Positions 32,770 to 45,360 of a DNA stretch of 64,000 nt are shown one piece after another. Source of the stretch: Metellina segmentata. Lineage: Eukaryota > Arthropoda > Arachnida > Araneae > Tetragnathidae. The stretch is taken from positions 70,252,998 to 70,316,997 of the forward strand of contig OX375876.1 of assembly GCA_947359465.1 (NCBI GenBank), in the 5' to 3' direction. The notes beneath the pieces were generated by a model, which saw only the letters and a program-made list of their open reading frames with translations, was not told where the DNA came from and searched no databases. Numbering within the stretch: the first letter of the stretch is position 1; the number at the start of each line of letters is the position of its first letter. Both the position numbers and the translations under genes were made by a program.

Positions 32770-35700
32770 CGTTCCGGTTAGTTTTTGTTCCTGGAAATTT
32801 TGACTAAAGATGGATTTTATAAGGACATGGATAACTATTCGGGATCTTTTCAGAAACCAGGAATGTCGACGTTTCTAAATGCATTAGGGTTTACTAGGCG
32901 TTATGTTCAGTTTTCGTGTTTCTGAAAATGCTGACCACAGATGACCAATAAAAAGAGGGTAACTATTTTGGAGTTTTTCTGGAAGATTCAATGTGAGTAG
33001 TTAGAAGTTTTATAATGCTTACCAGACATGCTTGAAGTTTAACAGACATTTTCGTTAGTTTTCGCTCCTGGATATTTCACTAAAATGAGTTTTATAAATC
33101 TATGAATAACTATTTGGCAGATTTCAGGATGGTGGGATGTTAGTTAGGTAGGAATTTTAAAATTAATTGTTTTGGTCTATACGCTAGAGTAGTTTTTTGT
33201 TTGTAGAAATTTTGACTAAAGATGGATTATATAAGTACATGGATAACTATTCGGGATCTTTTCAGAAACCGGGAATGTCAACGTTTCTAAATGCCCTAGG
33301 GATTACTAGGCGTTATGTTCAGTTTTCGTGTTTCTGAAAATGTTGACCAAAGATGACCAATAAAAAGAGGGTAACTATTTTGGAGTTTTTCTGGAAGATT
33401 GAATGTGAGTAGTTAGAAGTTTTATAATGCTTACCAGACATGCTTGAAGTTTACCAGACATTTTCGTTAGTTTTCGCTCCTGGATATTTGACTAAAATGA
33501 GTTTTATAAATCTATGAATGACTATTTGGCAGATTTTCAGGATGGTGGGATATTAGTTAGATAGGAATTTTAAAATTAATTGTTTTGATCTGTACGCTAG
33601 AGTAGTTTTTCGTTTGTAGAAATTTCGACTAAAGATGGATTTTATAAGGACATGGATAACTATTCGGGATCTTTTCAGATACCGAGGATGTCTAAGTTTC
33701 TGAGTGCCTTAGGGTTTACTAGGCGTTATGTTTAGTTTTCGTGTTTCTGTAAATGTTGACCACAGATAACGAATAAAAAGAGGGTAACTATTTTGGAGTT
33801 TTTCTGGAAGATTCAATGTGAGTAGTTAGAAGTTTTATAATGCTTACCAGACATGCTTGAAGTTTAACAGACATTTTCGATAGTTTTCACTCCTGGATAT
33901 TTGACTAAAATGAGTTTTATAAATCTATGAATAACTATTTGGCAGCTTTTCAGGATAGTGGGATGTTAGTTAGGTAGGAATTTTAAAATTAATTGTTTTG
34001 GTCTATACGCTAGAGTAGTTTTTTGTTTGTAGAAATTTTGACTAAAGATGGATTATATAAGTACATGGATAACTATTCGGGATCTTTTCAGAAACCGGGA
34101 ATGTCAACGTTTCTAAATGCCCTAGGGATTACTAGGCGTTATGTTCAGTTTTCGTGTTTCTGAAAATGTTGACCAAAGATGACCAATAAAAAGAGGGTAA
34201 CTATTTTGGAGTTTTTCTGGAAGATTGAATGTGAGTAGTTAGAAGTTTTATAATGCTTACCAGACATGCTTGAAGTTTACCAGACATTTTCGTTAGTTTT
34301 CGCTCCTGGATATTTGACTAAAATGAGTTTTATAAATCTATGAATGACTATTTGGCAGATTTTCAGGATGGTGGGATATTAGTTAGATAGGAATTTTAAA
34401 ATTAATTGTTTTGATCTGTACGCTAGAGTAGTTTTTCGTTTGTAGAAATTTCGACTAAAGATGGATTTTATAAGGACATGGATAACTATTCGGGAGCTTT
34501 TCAGATACCGAGGATGTCTAAGTTTCTGAGTGCCTTAGGGTTTACTAGGCGTTATGTTTAGTTTTCGTGTTTCTGTAAATGTTGACCACAGATAACGAAT
34601 AAAAAGAGGGTAACTATTTTGGAGTTTTTCTGGAAGATTCAATGTGAGTAGTTAGAAGTTTTATAATGCTTACCAGACATGCTTGAAGTTTAACAGACAT
34701 TTTCGATAGTTTTCACTCCTGGATATTTGACTAAAATGAGTTTTATAAATCTATGAATAACTATTTGGCAGCTTTTCAGGATAGTGGGATGTTAGTTAGG
34801 TAGGAATTTTAAAATTAATTGTTTTGGTCTATACGCTAGAGTAGTTTTTTGTTTGTAGAAATTTTGACTAAAGATGGATTATATAAGTACATGGATAACT
34901 ATTCGGGATCTTTTCAGAAACCGGGAATGTCAACGTTTCTAAATGCCCTAGGGATTACTAGGCGTTATGTTCAGTTTTCGTGTTTCTGAAAATGTTGACC
35001 AAAGATGACCAATAAAAAGAGGGTAACTATTTTGGAGTTTTTCTGGAAGATTGAATGTGAGTAGTTAGAAGTTTTATAATGCTTACCAGACATGCTTGAA
35101 GTTTACCAGACATTTTCGTTAGTTTTCGCTCCTGGATATTTGACTAAAATGAGTTTTATAAATCTATGAATGACTATTTGGCAGATTTTCAGGATGGTGG
35201 GATATTAGTTAGATAGGAATTTTAAAATTAATTGTTTTGATCTGTACGCTAGAGTAGTTTTTCGTTTGTAGAAATTTCGACTAAAGATGGATTTTATAAG
35301 GACATGGATAACTATTCGGGAGCTTTTCAGATACCGAGGATGTCTAAGTTTCTGAGTGCCTTAGGGTTTACTAGGCGTTATGTTTAGTTTTCGTGTTTCT
35401 GAAAATGTTGACCACAGATAACCAATAAAAAGAGGGTAACTATTTTGGAGTTTTTCTGGAAGATTCAATGTGAGTAGTTAGAAGTTTTATAATGCTTACC
35501 AGACATGCTTGAAGTTTAACAGACATTTTCGATAGTTTTCACTCCTGGATATTTGACTAAAATGAGTTTTATAAATCTATGAATAACTATTTGGCAGCTT
35601 TTCAGGATAGTGGGATGTTAGTTAGGTAGGAATTTTAAAATTAATTGTTTTGGTCTATACGCTAGAGTAGTTTTTTGTTTGTAGAAATTTTGACTAAAGA

Positions 35701-37460
35701 TGGATTATATAAGTACATGGATAACTATTCGGGATCTTTTCAGAAACCGGGAATGTCAACGTTTCTAAATGCCCTAGGGATTACTAGGCGTTATGTTCAG
35801 TTTTCGTGTTTCTGAAAATGTTGACCAAAGATGACCAATAAAAAGAGGGTAACTATTTTGGAGTTTTTCTGGAAGATTGAATGTGAGTAATTAGAAGTTT
35901 TATAATGCTTACCAGACATGCTTGAAGTTTACCAGACATTTTCGTTAGTTTTCGCTCCTGGATATTTCACTAAAATGAGTTTTATAAATCTATGAATGAC
36001 TATTTGGCAGATTTTCAGGATGGTGGGATATTAGTTAGATAGGAATTTTAAAATTAATTGTTTTGATCTGTACGCTAGAGTAGTTTTTCGTTTGTAGAAA
36101 TTTCGACTAAAGATGGATTTTATAAGGACATGGATAACTATTCGGGAGCTTTTCAGATACCGAGGATGTCTAAGTTTCTGAGTGCCTTAGGGTTTACTAG
36201 GCGTTATGTTTAGTTTTCGTGTTTCTGAAAATGTTGACCACAGATAACCAATAAAAAGAGGGTAACTATTTTGGAGTTTTTCTGGAAGATTCAATGTGAG
36301 TAGTTAGAAGTTTTATAATGCTTACCAGACATGCTTGAAGTTTAACAGACATTTTCGATAGTTTTCACTCCTGGATATTTGACTAAAATGAGTTTTATAA
36401 ATCTATGAATAACTATTTGGCAGCTTTTCAGGATGGTGGGATGTTAGTTAGGTAGGAATTTTAAAATTAATTGTTTTGATCTATACGCTAGAGTAGTTTT
36501 TTTGTCTGTAGAAATTTCGACTGAAGATGGATTTTATAAGGACATGGATAACTATTCGGGAGCTTTTCAGAAACCGGGAATGTCGACGTTTCTAAATGCC
36601 TTACGGTTTACTAGGCGTTATATTCAGTTTTCCTGTTTCTGAAAATGTTGACCACAGATGACCAATAAAAAGAGGGTAACTATTTTGGAGTTTTTCTGGA
36701 AGATTGAATGTGAGTAGTTAGAAGCTTTAGAATGCTTTGGAGCTTACCAGACATTGTCGTTAGTTTTCGCTCCTGGATATTTGACTAAAATGAGTTTTAT
36801 AAATCTACGAATAACTATTAGGCAGATTTTCAGGATGATGGGATGTTAGTTAGGTGGGAATTTTTAAATTTCTTAGATTTGATCTATACGCTAGAGTTGT
36901 TTTTCGTTTGTAGAAATTTCAACAAAAGATGAGTTTTATAAAGACATGAATAGCTATCTGGGATATTGTAAAGATGGGATAGAAGTATGTATTTGTTTTA
37001 AAGGGATTAATGTGGCTTGATTGGATTAAGATTGGACTTGTTGGATAATTCGTTATTGTTAATTTTCGTTCCTCGCAATGTTGACCAAATATGAGTTTCA
37101 TAAAAACATTAATATATATTTTAGAGATTTTCAAGATGACATGTTATCTAAGTTTGATGTTAAATGTCTTACTGGTTTACTACACATTATGATTAGTTTT
37201 CATTCCTGGAAGTTTTTTCAAATATAGGATGTATTTAGGCAGGGGATGAAGGGCGTTAGGGTTATACTGAACCTTATGTTTAGCTGGCATTTCTTAAAAA
37301 GTTACCAAAGATGAATTTTATGAAGACATGTATCACTATCTCGGAGATTTTCTGGAAGATGAGAGATTGGATAGATATAAGAGTTTAAGTGCCTCTGTTG
37401 AAATAGAATAGCTATGGTGATAAATATGAGTTAATCTATGAAACAACTATTTTTACTTCT
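32770..37460. repeat. Hierarchical satellite: about 138-bp, 413-bp and 826-bp periods
   Basis: The anchor GGATAACTATTCGGGA occurs at 32829, 33241, 33654, 34067, 34480, 34893, 35306, 35719, 36132 and 36546, i.e. every 412-414 bp. Two alternating types differ at fixed sites: type A has AACCGGGAATGTCAACG and type B has ATACCGAGGATGTCTAAG. Type A at 33241, 34067, 34893, 35719 and type B at 33654, 34480, 35306, 36132 each repeat at exactly 826 bp. Within a 413-bp unit, three related segments start with TTGACTAAAGATGG, TTGACCAAAGATGAC and TTGACTAAAATGAG, spaced 131, 145 and 137 bp, so the ancestral unit was about 138 bp. Outer units (before 33.2 kb, after 36.5 kb) are more diverged. Confidence 0.97.
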
Positions 37461-39980
37461 TTTGAATAAAATATAACGGTGTAAGAAATAAACTATGGAA
37501 AGGATATCATAAAATATTGACTTGAGAAATAAAACAATACTTTAAAAGCAAATGTATATTCGTTGCATACAAAGTGGTATAACTAAACATTATGTTTTAA
37601 CATGCAGTGTAAGGTGTTGTAGGAAATATAACAATTTCATTATAGTGAGAAGCACACTGAATTTTACAATTGTCATTACAAGAACCAATTCAAATACCCA
37701 TGAGTGTGAATATCATGTATTTAGTTAAAAATTCTTCTCGACACCAAAATTAACTTACAAAGTAGTAATATATATAGCAATGTAACGGAAACCAAGAATT
37801 GGGCATCTTTTTGTTGGCTGAAGTTGCACAGTATTTCTACGCTCTGCTCTTACATAATCTCGTCCAAATTCACAGATTCGAAACAGCATGAACTACATTC
37901 AGGATATATTAAGATTTTGTACAAGAATTATATGATTTAATTCATCTACCATGTTGTAATACAAACAGTTTATTTCACTGCTACTACCCTCAACAATTTT
38001 TGTTATTGGTTACAAAAGAGAATATTTGTAATGTACAGTCCACTAACTTACCACTAGCATAAAAATATATTATTGTTCTGAAAAACTGGATGTATTTGAA
38101 CTTGTTCACACATAAAGTCGTGCAAAATAATAATTATATGATTTTCGTGCAAATGAGATAGCTTTATTACAAACACTTACTATGGAATCAATCGAAATTA
38201 AACATGCAGACTAAATACATTTTAAGAGCACACTTCAGTTTTTTTTTAAATATATCCTAAATTTTTCTTTAGATCATAAATTAATGTGTAGTTTTCTATA
38301 ATATATATTTTTATTTAAGTTTCTACATAGTAATTTACATTAAAGTATTAAAAATGGTCGAATTAAATTGAAGGTTTGTTAATACCATCTGCATTTTATT
38401 AATAACAATTCTGAAGATTAGATAAAAAATTGTTTTAAAAACTAATTTTATTAAATTTAGATGCAACTTTAACCATACACGATTGTTGTGTATAACTAAC
38501 ATATATTTTAAAAAGTATGATAGTTGATAGACTCAGCTAACAATTTATCACAATGGCAATTATTTAACTGTGTTTCTTGTGATTTCACAGTCCATTCATA
38601 TTCTTTTTTTTTTCACTCGACATTCTGAAACAGGGACATTATTTTTAATTTAACAGACTAAGTTTAGGTTGTTTTATAACTTTATGAAAAAAAAAACAGT
38701 GTATGACTATTGTTCTTGAAAGAAGTCTTTGTTAACTAAGGAATGAAAATTGCTCCAAAATGTCCGCAAAGAAAATATTTTTTCTAGATTTTTTTCATTA
38801 ATATTATTTGAGTCTGTTTCGGTATTAATTATTGCTAGATTAATCTAAGAAAGTACATTTTTTTTTTCAAACAAAGACTTTTTTTTTCTCTTTGCAACAG
38901 CTGGAACGAGGATTCCCAAATTAGAGTTTAATGATCAACCACTGCATCTAACACTACAGTTAAAACCCATGACATTTTGCCAAATGAAGAGGAATTAAAA
39001 GTAAAACTGCCATAAATCAGTCTTACAATGATTTTCCTGCACTGACGTTTATACTTCTGTACTACTTTTCTGTGGAGTTAGAGAATCTATACTGTTAAAT
39101 ATTTAAATAAATATCAATCAGAAAACTATTTTGTTAAATTAGCAATAGAAGAAAGAAGATTTCAATTAAATATAAATAATAAATAAAATTATGGTAACTC
39201 ATTACTCACGAGTAAAGATCAATTTAATTTCACACATGAACTGCTGTTTAACTATAATGGAAATAATTTATTCATGATATTAGTTTGAAATACTTAACGA
39301 CTTTTGCAGTGCTAGATTTTCATTTTGGAGTAAATTTCTACCACCTTAAAGCAATAAATGAACGATTGTATTCGATAGTAGGGGACGGTGTCGTATATTG
39401 GGACAGTTTTACCTTGAAACAATTTATATTGTGTTGGCTCCTTTTGTGTTCCTGCCTCCTTTCACATTGTAGTTTACCATTTGCTACCAGAGAACGTTCT
39501 CACAAAGATTGCAATTCAACAGATGCTTGTTGTGTTTGCTAAATAACCAATTGAAATGTGGTAAGTAAATGTTTTGGACTTTTCATTTATATTCTTGTAA
39601 TTTCACGGATGATAATGATATGTTTTTTAGGGTTAGTAAAGTTAGTTAAAAATCTGTTCTACTCAATGATTATACGATTTCAATGTAAACATAACCTGCT
39701 GCTACTTTCTAGACTGTTTTATTCGTAAAGGCAACCAGTTTTACCACTGGACAAAATAAATTTTGTACGTTGGGTACAATAGTTTGGGTTTACAAATATA
39801 GCTGTGTAGAATCAAGTTATAATAAATAATATTTTAAAACGTATTAAACTGATAAAAATAAAATTTATTATTTATTTTATAACTCTGTATTCCTTTTAAA
39901 ACTCAAAATTTTGCAATGTTTTTGATAAGTTGATTATTTGGTACTACCTTAAAAGTGTATTAGCTTATTTCCATTACAAA
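37461..39980. other. 2.5-kb AT-rich stretch, no gene seen
   Basis: An 85-codon plus-strand frame (39285-39542) ends in a cysteine-rich tail but resembles nothing I know and has no supporting context. No repeats of note. Confidence 0.4.
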
Positions 39981-39983
39981 AAA

Positions 39984-40615
39984 ATGCCGCAAAGCAGGAT
40001 AGGGAAGACTTGACAGAAGATTGATCCTGTCGCACTGGAGAGTGTTGTAAACGATGATCTGCAGGAAAAATTTATTTTGAACAAAGCTTCAGATAAGTAT
40101 AGCCGAGCAACTCAACTGTAAATAGACATCTAAAAAATTATCTTAAATTAGATAATGAATACAATATTGCTTTTTATGTACGATGACAGCTCAATAGCAG
40201 TGAGGAAAGTGTTATAAATGCTGAAGGGGAATTCATGTTAGTTGACTATCTCAAACACTATGGATCTAAACACTATCTGATCACTATGGATTGACCAGAA
40301 AAGAAACTCTCCGGTTTTCATACCAATATGCAAATGCAATCTCAAAGCCATCCAATATCAAAACAAATGTGCCACAAGAATGGATTAAGTTGGAGCCTGC
40401 TGGAGAAACTGGGTGCGTGGCGTTATAAAACGCCATCTAAGCCTAAGCTTACCTAAACCAGATGCCACAAGCTTTGTAATGGCTACAAGTTTCAATCGTA
40501 AGACTGCAGAAATTTTTTAAATCGATGAATTTGACAAAATTTGCAAACTACCATTTCCAACAACAGCAGGAAGTTCAGAGGGACAAAAAAAATTGAAGTT
40601 TGCTATAAATTTCAT
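39984..40615 (+). pseudogene. pogo/jerky-type (CENP-B HTH) transposase relic
   Basis: The fragments match the N-terminal DNA-binding half of pogo/Tigger/jerky-like transposases. Near 39984 is MPQSRIGKT, a typical start, followed by a psq-type helix-turn-helix remnant ending NRHLK-like. Near 40268-40345 is YGLTRKETLRFSYQYANAIS, corresponding to the CENP-B-type HTH region, then VPQEWIKLEPAGETG. After about 40435 come frames resembling the 'R.P..S.....A..FN' part of the linker. Stops and frameshifts occur throughout, and the DDE domain is absent. No inverted repeats were found, so the element's limits are unknown. Confidence 0.7.
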
Positions 40616-40619
40616 GTAA

Positions 40620-41655
40620 TTTAATGGCTTTATCCCTCATTTCTAATATTGTATTATTAAAAAGAGACAAATGTATTTTACAGGATCATTACTTACTATT
40701 ACAAATGTTGAAACTATGTGTAATATTTATAAAATACGGAAATTAGTATGTCTGGAATTGATTTATTTTGTAGCGTACATTAAACAATCTAAAGTAACAT
40801 GTATTTTCCAAGGTATAGCATGTATCCCAAAGTGCAACAACTTGTATTACAAGGTGCAACATCACGTTGAACCTTGAGACATTTGCTTAGATTAACAAAA
40901 CAATTTATTAAACAATTTAGTTTGTGTTCGAGGTACAAATGAAAAAATTTATAACTTCTTTTAAAAGCAATGACCGTAAACAGTTGATGGAAAAATAAAA
41001 CTGGAGATAAATTATAACCACAGGAAAAGTATTTGTTTAAAATTGTCCCAAGGTGCAACACCTTTACCTACGTTGTATTGTTGAAACAGTGGTATTTGAT
41101 TTTGTTTGGAAAATATGGGATCAGTTGCAAAATTATCAGACATTGCCAAACTTATAAAAAAACCATAGGTCTCAGAGGGAATATGGAATCTTACTTGTCA
41201 ATCCAGAGAAAATTAGTTTTCATTGATCCAGAGACCATTTTCAATGTTATACATCAAATAAGCGTTTTGCATTTTAAAAGTCATCAGTGTTTGTATACAG
41301 CCGTGGAAATTCAACTAGTACCATTTCGTATTTCAACCTATTTACAAACACTAATATCTATGAACTCTTGAAAGATTCTGTTTTGTAATATTGAAATCAA
41401 GGTAAAACTAAATGTAGTAATGACATTTTGGGACACTAAGACCTTTTCAATGTTACACAGTGAAACTTTTAAATGAAAAATCGCATATTATAAATATAAT
41501 TGAAGCATATTGTGCTGTATTTTGTTTTTAGTTTACCTTAAACAAAATTGTACGCATTTAAGAAAAATACATTATAATTCACGTATAACTAGAAATAGGG
41601 CCAGCACATCACAGATACTCCTCAATCTGGTGTTAAGTAACACCATAGACAAATA
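40620..41655. other. AT-rich stretch, no gene seen
   Basis: Three overlapping open frames of 68-112 codons (40671-41371) show no family resemblance. A short motif, CCAAGGTGCAAC or similar (AAGTGCAAC, AAGGTGCAAC), recurs near 40.83, 40.85 and 41.05 kb without a regular period. Confidence 0.35.
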
Positions 41656-41893
41656 CTGTGCTCAGATAGCAAAATTTTATCAATTTCTGAATTTTTCGTG
41701 ACAGCAATTTCAATATTCAAGATGTGGTTCCGTGGTTTTTGACTTATTACAATTTTCCAACATTTGTTTTCTCATAAACTGAAAGAAAAATACTTGCGAC
41801 ATTTTGCCACCTTCTACACATTAGCAAACCAGACTCCAGGATGGGAATTTTTTGGGAAAAGTGACTCATAATATTTTGCAATCTGAGCACAGA
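41656..41893. mobile_element. TA-target MITE, copy 2 (inverted relative to 28.95 kb)
   Basis: Termini CTGTGCTCAGATAGCAAAAT and, in reverse complement, CTGTGCTCAGATTGCAAAAT. The interior aligns in reverse complement with 28952-29210, including AAAAGTGACTCATAATATTT and CCAGACTCCAGGATGGGA. The left flank is TA; the right is degraded. About 238 bp, no coding capacity. Confidence 0.85.
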
Positions 41894-42054
41894 ATTAAGG
41901 ATTAAGAAATCAACACATACACTTCAGATTCCGCAATGGACAAACCCAAAACACAATAATAAGGCTTAAAAAGGTTGTTGGACAACAATTTAATGCGTAT
42001 TTATTTAAAATATTCGTCACTCAGACAAGTAAAAGGATACCAAACCATGTCGTT

Positions 42055-42251
42055 AATTAGTAAATATCAAACCCTGAGCCAGCTCGTCACTCCAAACTTC
42101 CATACCAATCCAATGTGAAGACATCGTAGGCCACGACAGGTTAAACTAGCATCAGCTTCTATGTATACGACACTCTAGCTGTTTCGAGTTTTAAACTGGC
42201 AAGCATTTGGTTACTAAGCCGCGATTCTACCAACATAGCTACTGCTGCCCC
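42055..42251 (-). repeat. tRNA-derived SINE, copy 1
   Basis: On the minus strand it begins GGGGCAGCAGTAGCTATGTT and continues GGTAGAATCGCGGCTTAGTA, resembling a tRNA 5' half with A-box. A degenerate B-box (GCCAGTTTAAAACTCG) follows. The tRNA-unrelated body (TCGTGGCCTACGATGTCTTC, ACATTGGATTGGTATGG) matches the copy at 57.85 kb. Transcription would be by RNA polymerase III if active; this copy is diverged. Confidence 0.65.
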
Positions 42252-42255
42252 TGGA

Positions 42256-44900
42256 TCTGAATGACTCGTGTATATTCAACCGAAGAGTTACGGCTTAGCA
42301 TGAACACTTTACGCATTGCATTTTATTGTGTGAATGCAATTTGGTTGTTCGAAAACGAATGTAGGATTTGTGACTTAAAAATAACCCCTAATATCCATAC
42401 CAAATATTTATACAATAATTGATAACTTAAACTCAGGCTTACTGATTTAACATATCGACTGCTTGGCATGTCAAGAATCATACAATCTCCATCATGCCTC
42501 TCTTGCAATATTTATTTATGTGAGAATTTAATTTAATTTTAGAATTTTTATGAGGGTAGTAGGATACTTATATTTGCAATGCTTAAGAAAAAGTGCATAA
42601 AATCGTTTTAGGTTCAAACTGTACTAAAAACAAAAGTATCTTAAATGTGTAGTAAAAATTTGACTGCGAAAATATTATTTTTTGCTCCATCTTAGATTTG
42701 TAATTAGTGTTTCCACAGCATACGATTTAAAAGTTTTTCCCAGCATTCCGTTTGCATAATTGTTAAATTTTAATCCATCCATGAGGAAGTATTAAATGTT
42801 TTTGAGCTTTCTCAATAGATGAAGCTGCGCTGAAAAAGAGTCAATAAAATAAAAAAACGAACTACTCATTGTACAGGGCGCATGCAGGCCGTATAAAGCG
42901 AAGATTTCATAAACCTTGTAGTTAAGGATTGAAAAACATGATTTATTAAGTTATAGTATGACATGATGAATATGAACTACGACTAGTGGATACAGAAGTG
43001 AGACCTTAAATCAACATAAACATTAGTTACAGATGAGAGAAAGCTAAGTTCGAAACTACAAATAGGCCGTGAGAAAGTAGATAAGGACATTAGATACAGG
43101 TGTAAGTCAGATTTCTGAGAAAGATGCAATGATCATTAAATTAGTAATGAATTTACACGTGAGAATTGATATAGAAATGGATAGAGAATAAATTAGAGTT
43201 ATTTTAAGAAAAGTTCTGGTGTTTCGTCAAATACATGTAATTCAGAAATCACTCACGCATTCAAAATCCTCAGAGTCATTTTGTTACGTATCGCACTTGG
43301 CATAAATGCATAACACCAAGTCTACAATATTGTTTCTTTTCAGGTCCTCAGAAGCCAGCTCAGGATGTTGGATAATCTGACTGGGACAGCCGAGACATGA
43401 GATGATGTTCTTTGGCATTGCACGAACTGAGTTACAAAGAACAGAGAAAACCGAAACACACAGAAAGACCCATTCCGATCTTCTCTGACTTAAAGTTTTC
43501 AAAACCTAGAGAGATCAGTCAGGTCTTTTCCGTTTCCCATTTTACCAATAGAGGCACTAGACTTACTGCGTGCCTGTCATGAATCGTAGGATTCCTACCA
43601 AATCATGTTCACACACACACTTTAATTTTAGATGCGCTTTCCTCACATTGCTAGGTCTTCCGCAAGATGGTAAAGCATTTAGATTTTCGACCTTAGCCAG
43701 AAGATAGACGGTTTCGTTTCTTTGCAGACTAAAATGTAAAGTGAGCCACTATGTTTCTATCCTACAAATATTTCATTTTTCAGCTGATGGTTCTGATAGT
43801 AACTGTATTTCCAACAATTGGTGACAACCCTGTTGTGGGAAGCCTCATTTATCAGATGAGATCCAAATTTCCTTATGAATGCGATGATTCAATATATCAG
43901 AACTTCATCGATTCTGAGTAGAAAACAGAACAGTGACATATTTCTTTTGCTGATTTTGATGCATTTTTGAACAATATTGATAGAAATTTCGTTACCACAA
44001 ATTATTTTCGATCTGTGAAAATGTGTTGCACGTTAGGAGAAATGTTCTCCGTTACATAAAAAGCGTAGGACGATAGGTAGAAATCTGAATGATGCTTAAT
44101 AAGAGATGAAATAAAAAATGTTAAAGAGTCAAAACAATCATCAACAAGACTGTCTAAAATCGTAATTAATTTGCACATTTCACATTTATTCTGCTATACA
44201 AATTGTACTGAAATCCCTTTGGCTATTTCCATTCAAAATACACACCCAATGAAGCACGATTAAGTAAACATTTGACGAGTCTTCTCACATAAATAAAGCT
44301 TGACACAAAGTTCGAGTCATTTGTTCCGACATGTCACTCTTATCTGAATTCCCTCTCACAGTTGAAAAGATTTTTAGTTAACTGGAGGTGCCAATTAGAG
44401 CACACATACTTCGATTTTGAGCAACAACTTTCAAAGTTGTGTCATTTTCCAACTATTTTAAGAAGTTGACATCCTCAAACAAATCGCTGCTCTGAAATTC
44501 AAATTAGTCTGTCGACTGAACTAGTTTTAAACTTTCACTATTTGGATTATCAAATAGGGAACAACAGAAGATCTCTGGAAGTAAATATAAGCTTTCAGTA
44601 TTCAGTGTTCTTCCGATGCCTTTGTAAAGTTATTTCCGAACATCCTATAAAAGTCTCGGTAGAACTAAATTGCAAGTTTATGGTCCATTTTACTTAATAA
44701 AATGAAAGTGCTTTTCAGTAGCTCTTATACTCATAATAATTATTCGAAATGTCTAATGTTTCTTCATTAGTAAAGTAGCCCGCATTTGAAGATAAACGAC
44801 CCCCCCCCCTGAAAATGTAGGCTTTATTACTATAGGTTTTAACAATTCAAATCTTATCGGTGATAGGATTGGAATTGATTAGGTAATTGCCTTTGCTCCC
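42256..44900. other. 2.6-kb stretch, no gene recognised
   Basis: A 72-codon minus-strand frame (43284-43502) contains LGCPSQIIQHPELASEDLKR, faintly like the C-terminal tail after a non-LTR retrotransposon RNase H, but I would not assign it. Otherwise AT-rich, with a short CA run near 43.61 kb and a poly-C run near 44.80 kb. Confidence 0.3.
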
Positions 44901-44907
44901 TGAGATA

Positions 44908-45360
44908 CATTTACAATCGAACCAATTTCGTATGGGCCTAAGCGGAAATGAAATCACAGATTGCTTGGCAAAGGAGAGTATCGATTAATTCTCATATGAA
45001 ATTTTTACAAAAAGAAGACTAAAAAAAGAGCTACTAGAACACTATATCTTCAAACATGTAGCTCACCCATAGAAGCAGAGAATGGTTCCCTCAAATTCCA
45101 AGGTGAAAGAGATCAGTAGATTTCCATCTCCATCTCTGCCAGTGGACATTTGAGACCAATTTCATTTTATCATGGATTAAAGGTTTTCCCGTTGTGTTTG
45201 AAATGCAATATAAAGTACACCCCTTTTCATCACCTTCTAGCTTGTCTGGGGCTGTACAGGGATTATCTGTATTTTGATCCTTTGCTCTCGGTCTTTTTGA
45301 AGGTGCTTGAAGTCAAATTGAGGGTCTATGAATCACTCTTAACATTGCACGAGCTGTATA
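44908..45360 (+). pseudogene. Non-LTR retrotransposon RNase H and C-terminal tail relic
   Basis: GLSGNEITDCLAKESID (about 44935-44985) matches the last conserved block of the RNase H domain in I/Jockey-type LINEs, with the GNE and Asp of the active site. Downstream, in another frame, ISFYHGLKVFPLCLKCNIKY and TPFHHLLACLGLYRDYLYFD follow the cysteine/histidine tail these proteins carry after RNase H. Several stops intervene. Reverse transcriptase and endonuclease are absent. It is the 3' end of a 5'-truncated LINE, as is common for LINE insertions. Confidence 0.75.

Noticed and set aside
32770..37460. CRISPR-like array
   Set aside because: Units are hundreds of bases long, the whole unit is repeated with no unique spacers, and the context is eukaryotic.
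39285..39542. Secreted cysteine-rich peptide
   Set aside because: The hydrophobic stretch is internal rather than N-terminal, cysteines do not form a known pattern, and there is no supporting exon structure.
43284..43502. Non-LTR retrotransposon C-terminal tail on the minus strand
   Set aside because: Only a faint resemblance around LGCPSQ, with no RNase H block beside it; too weak to annotate.
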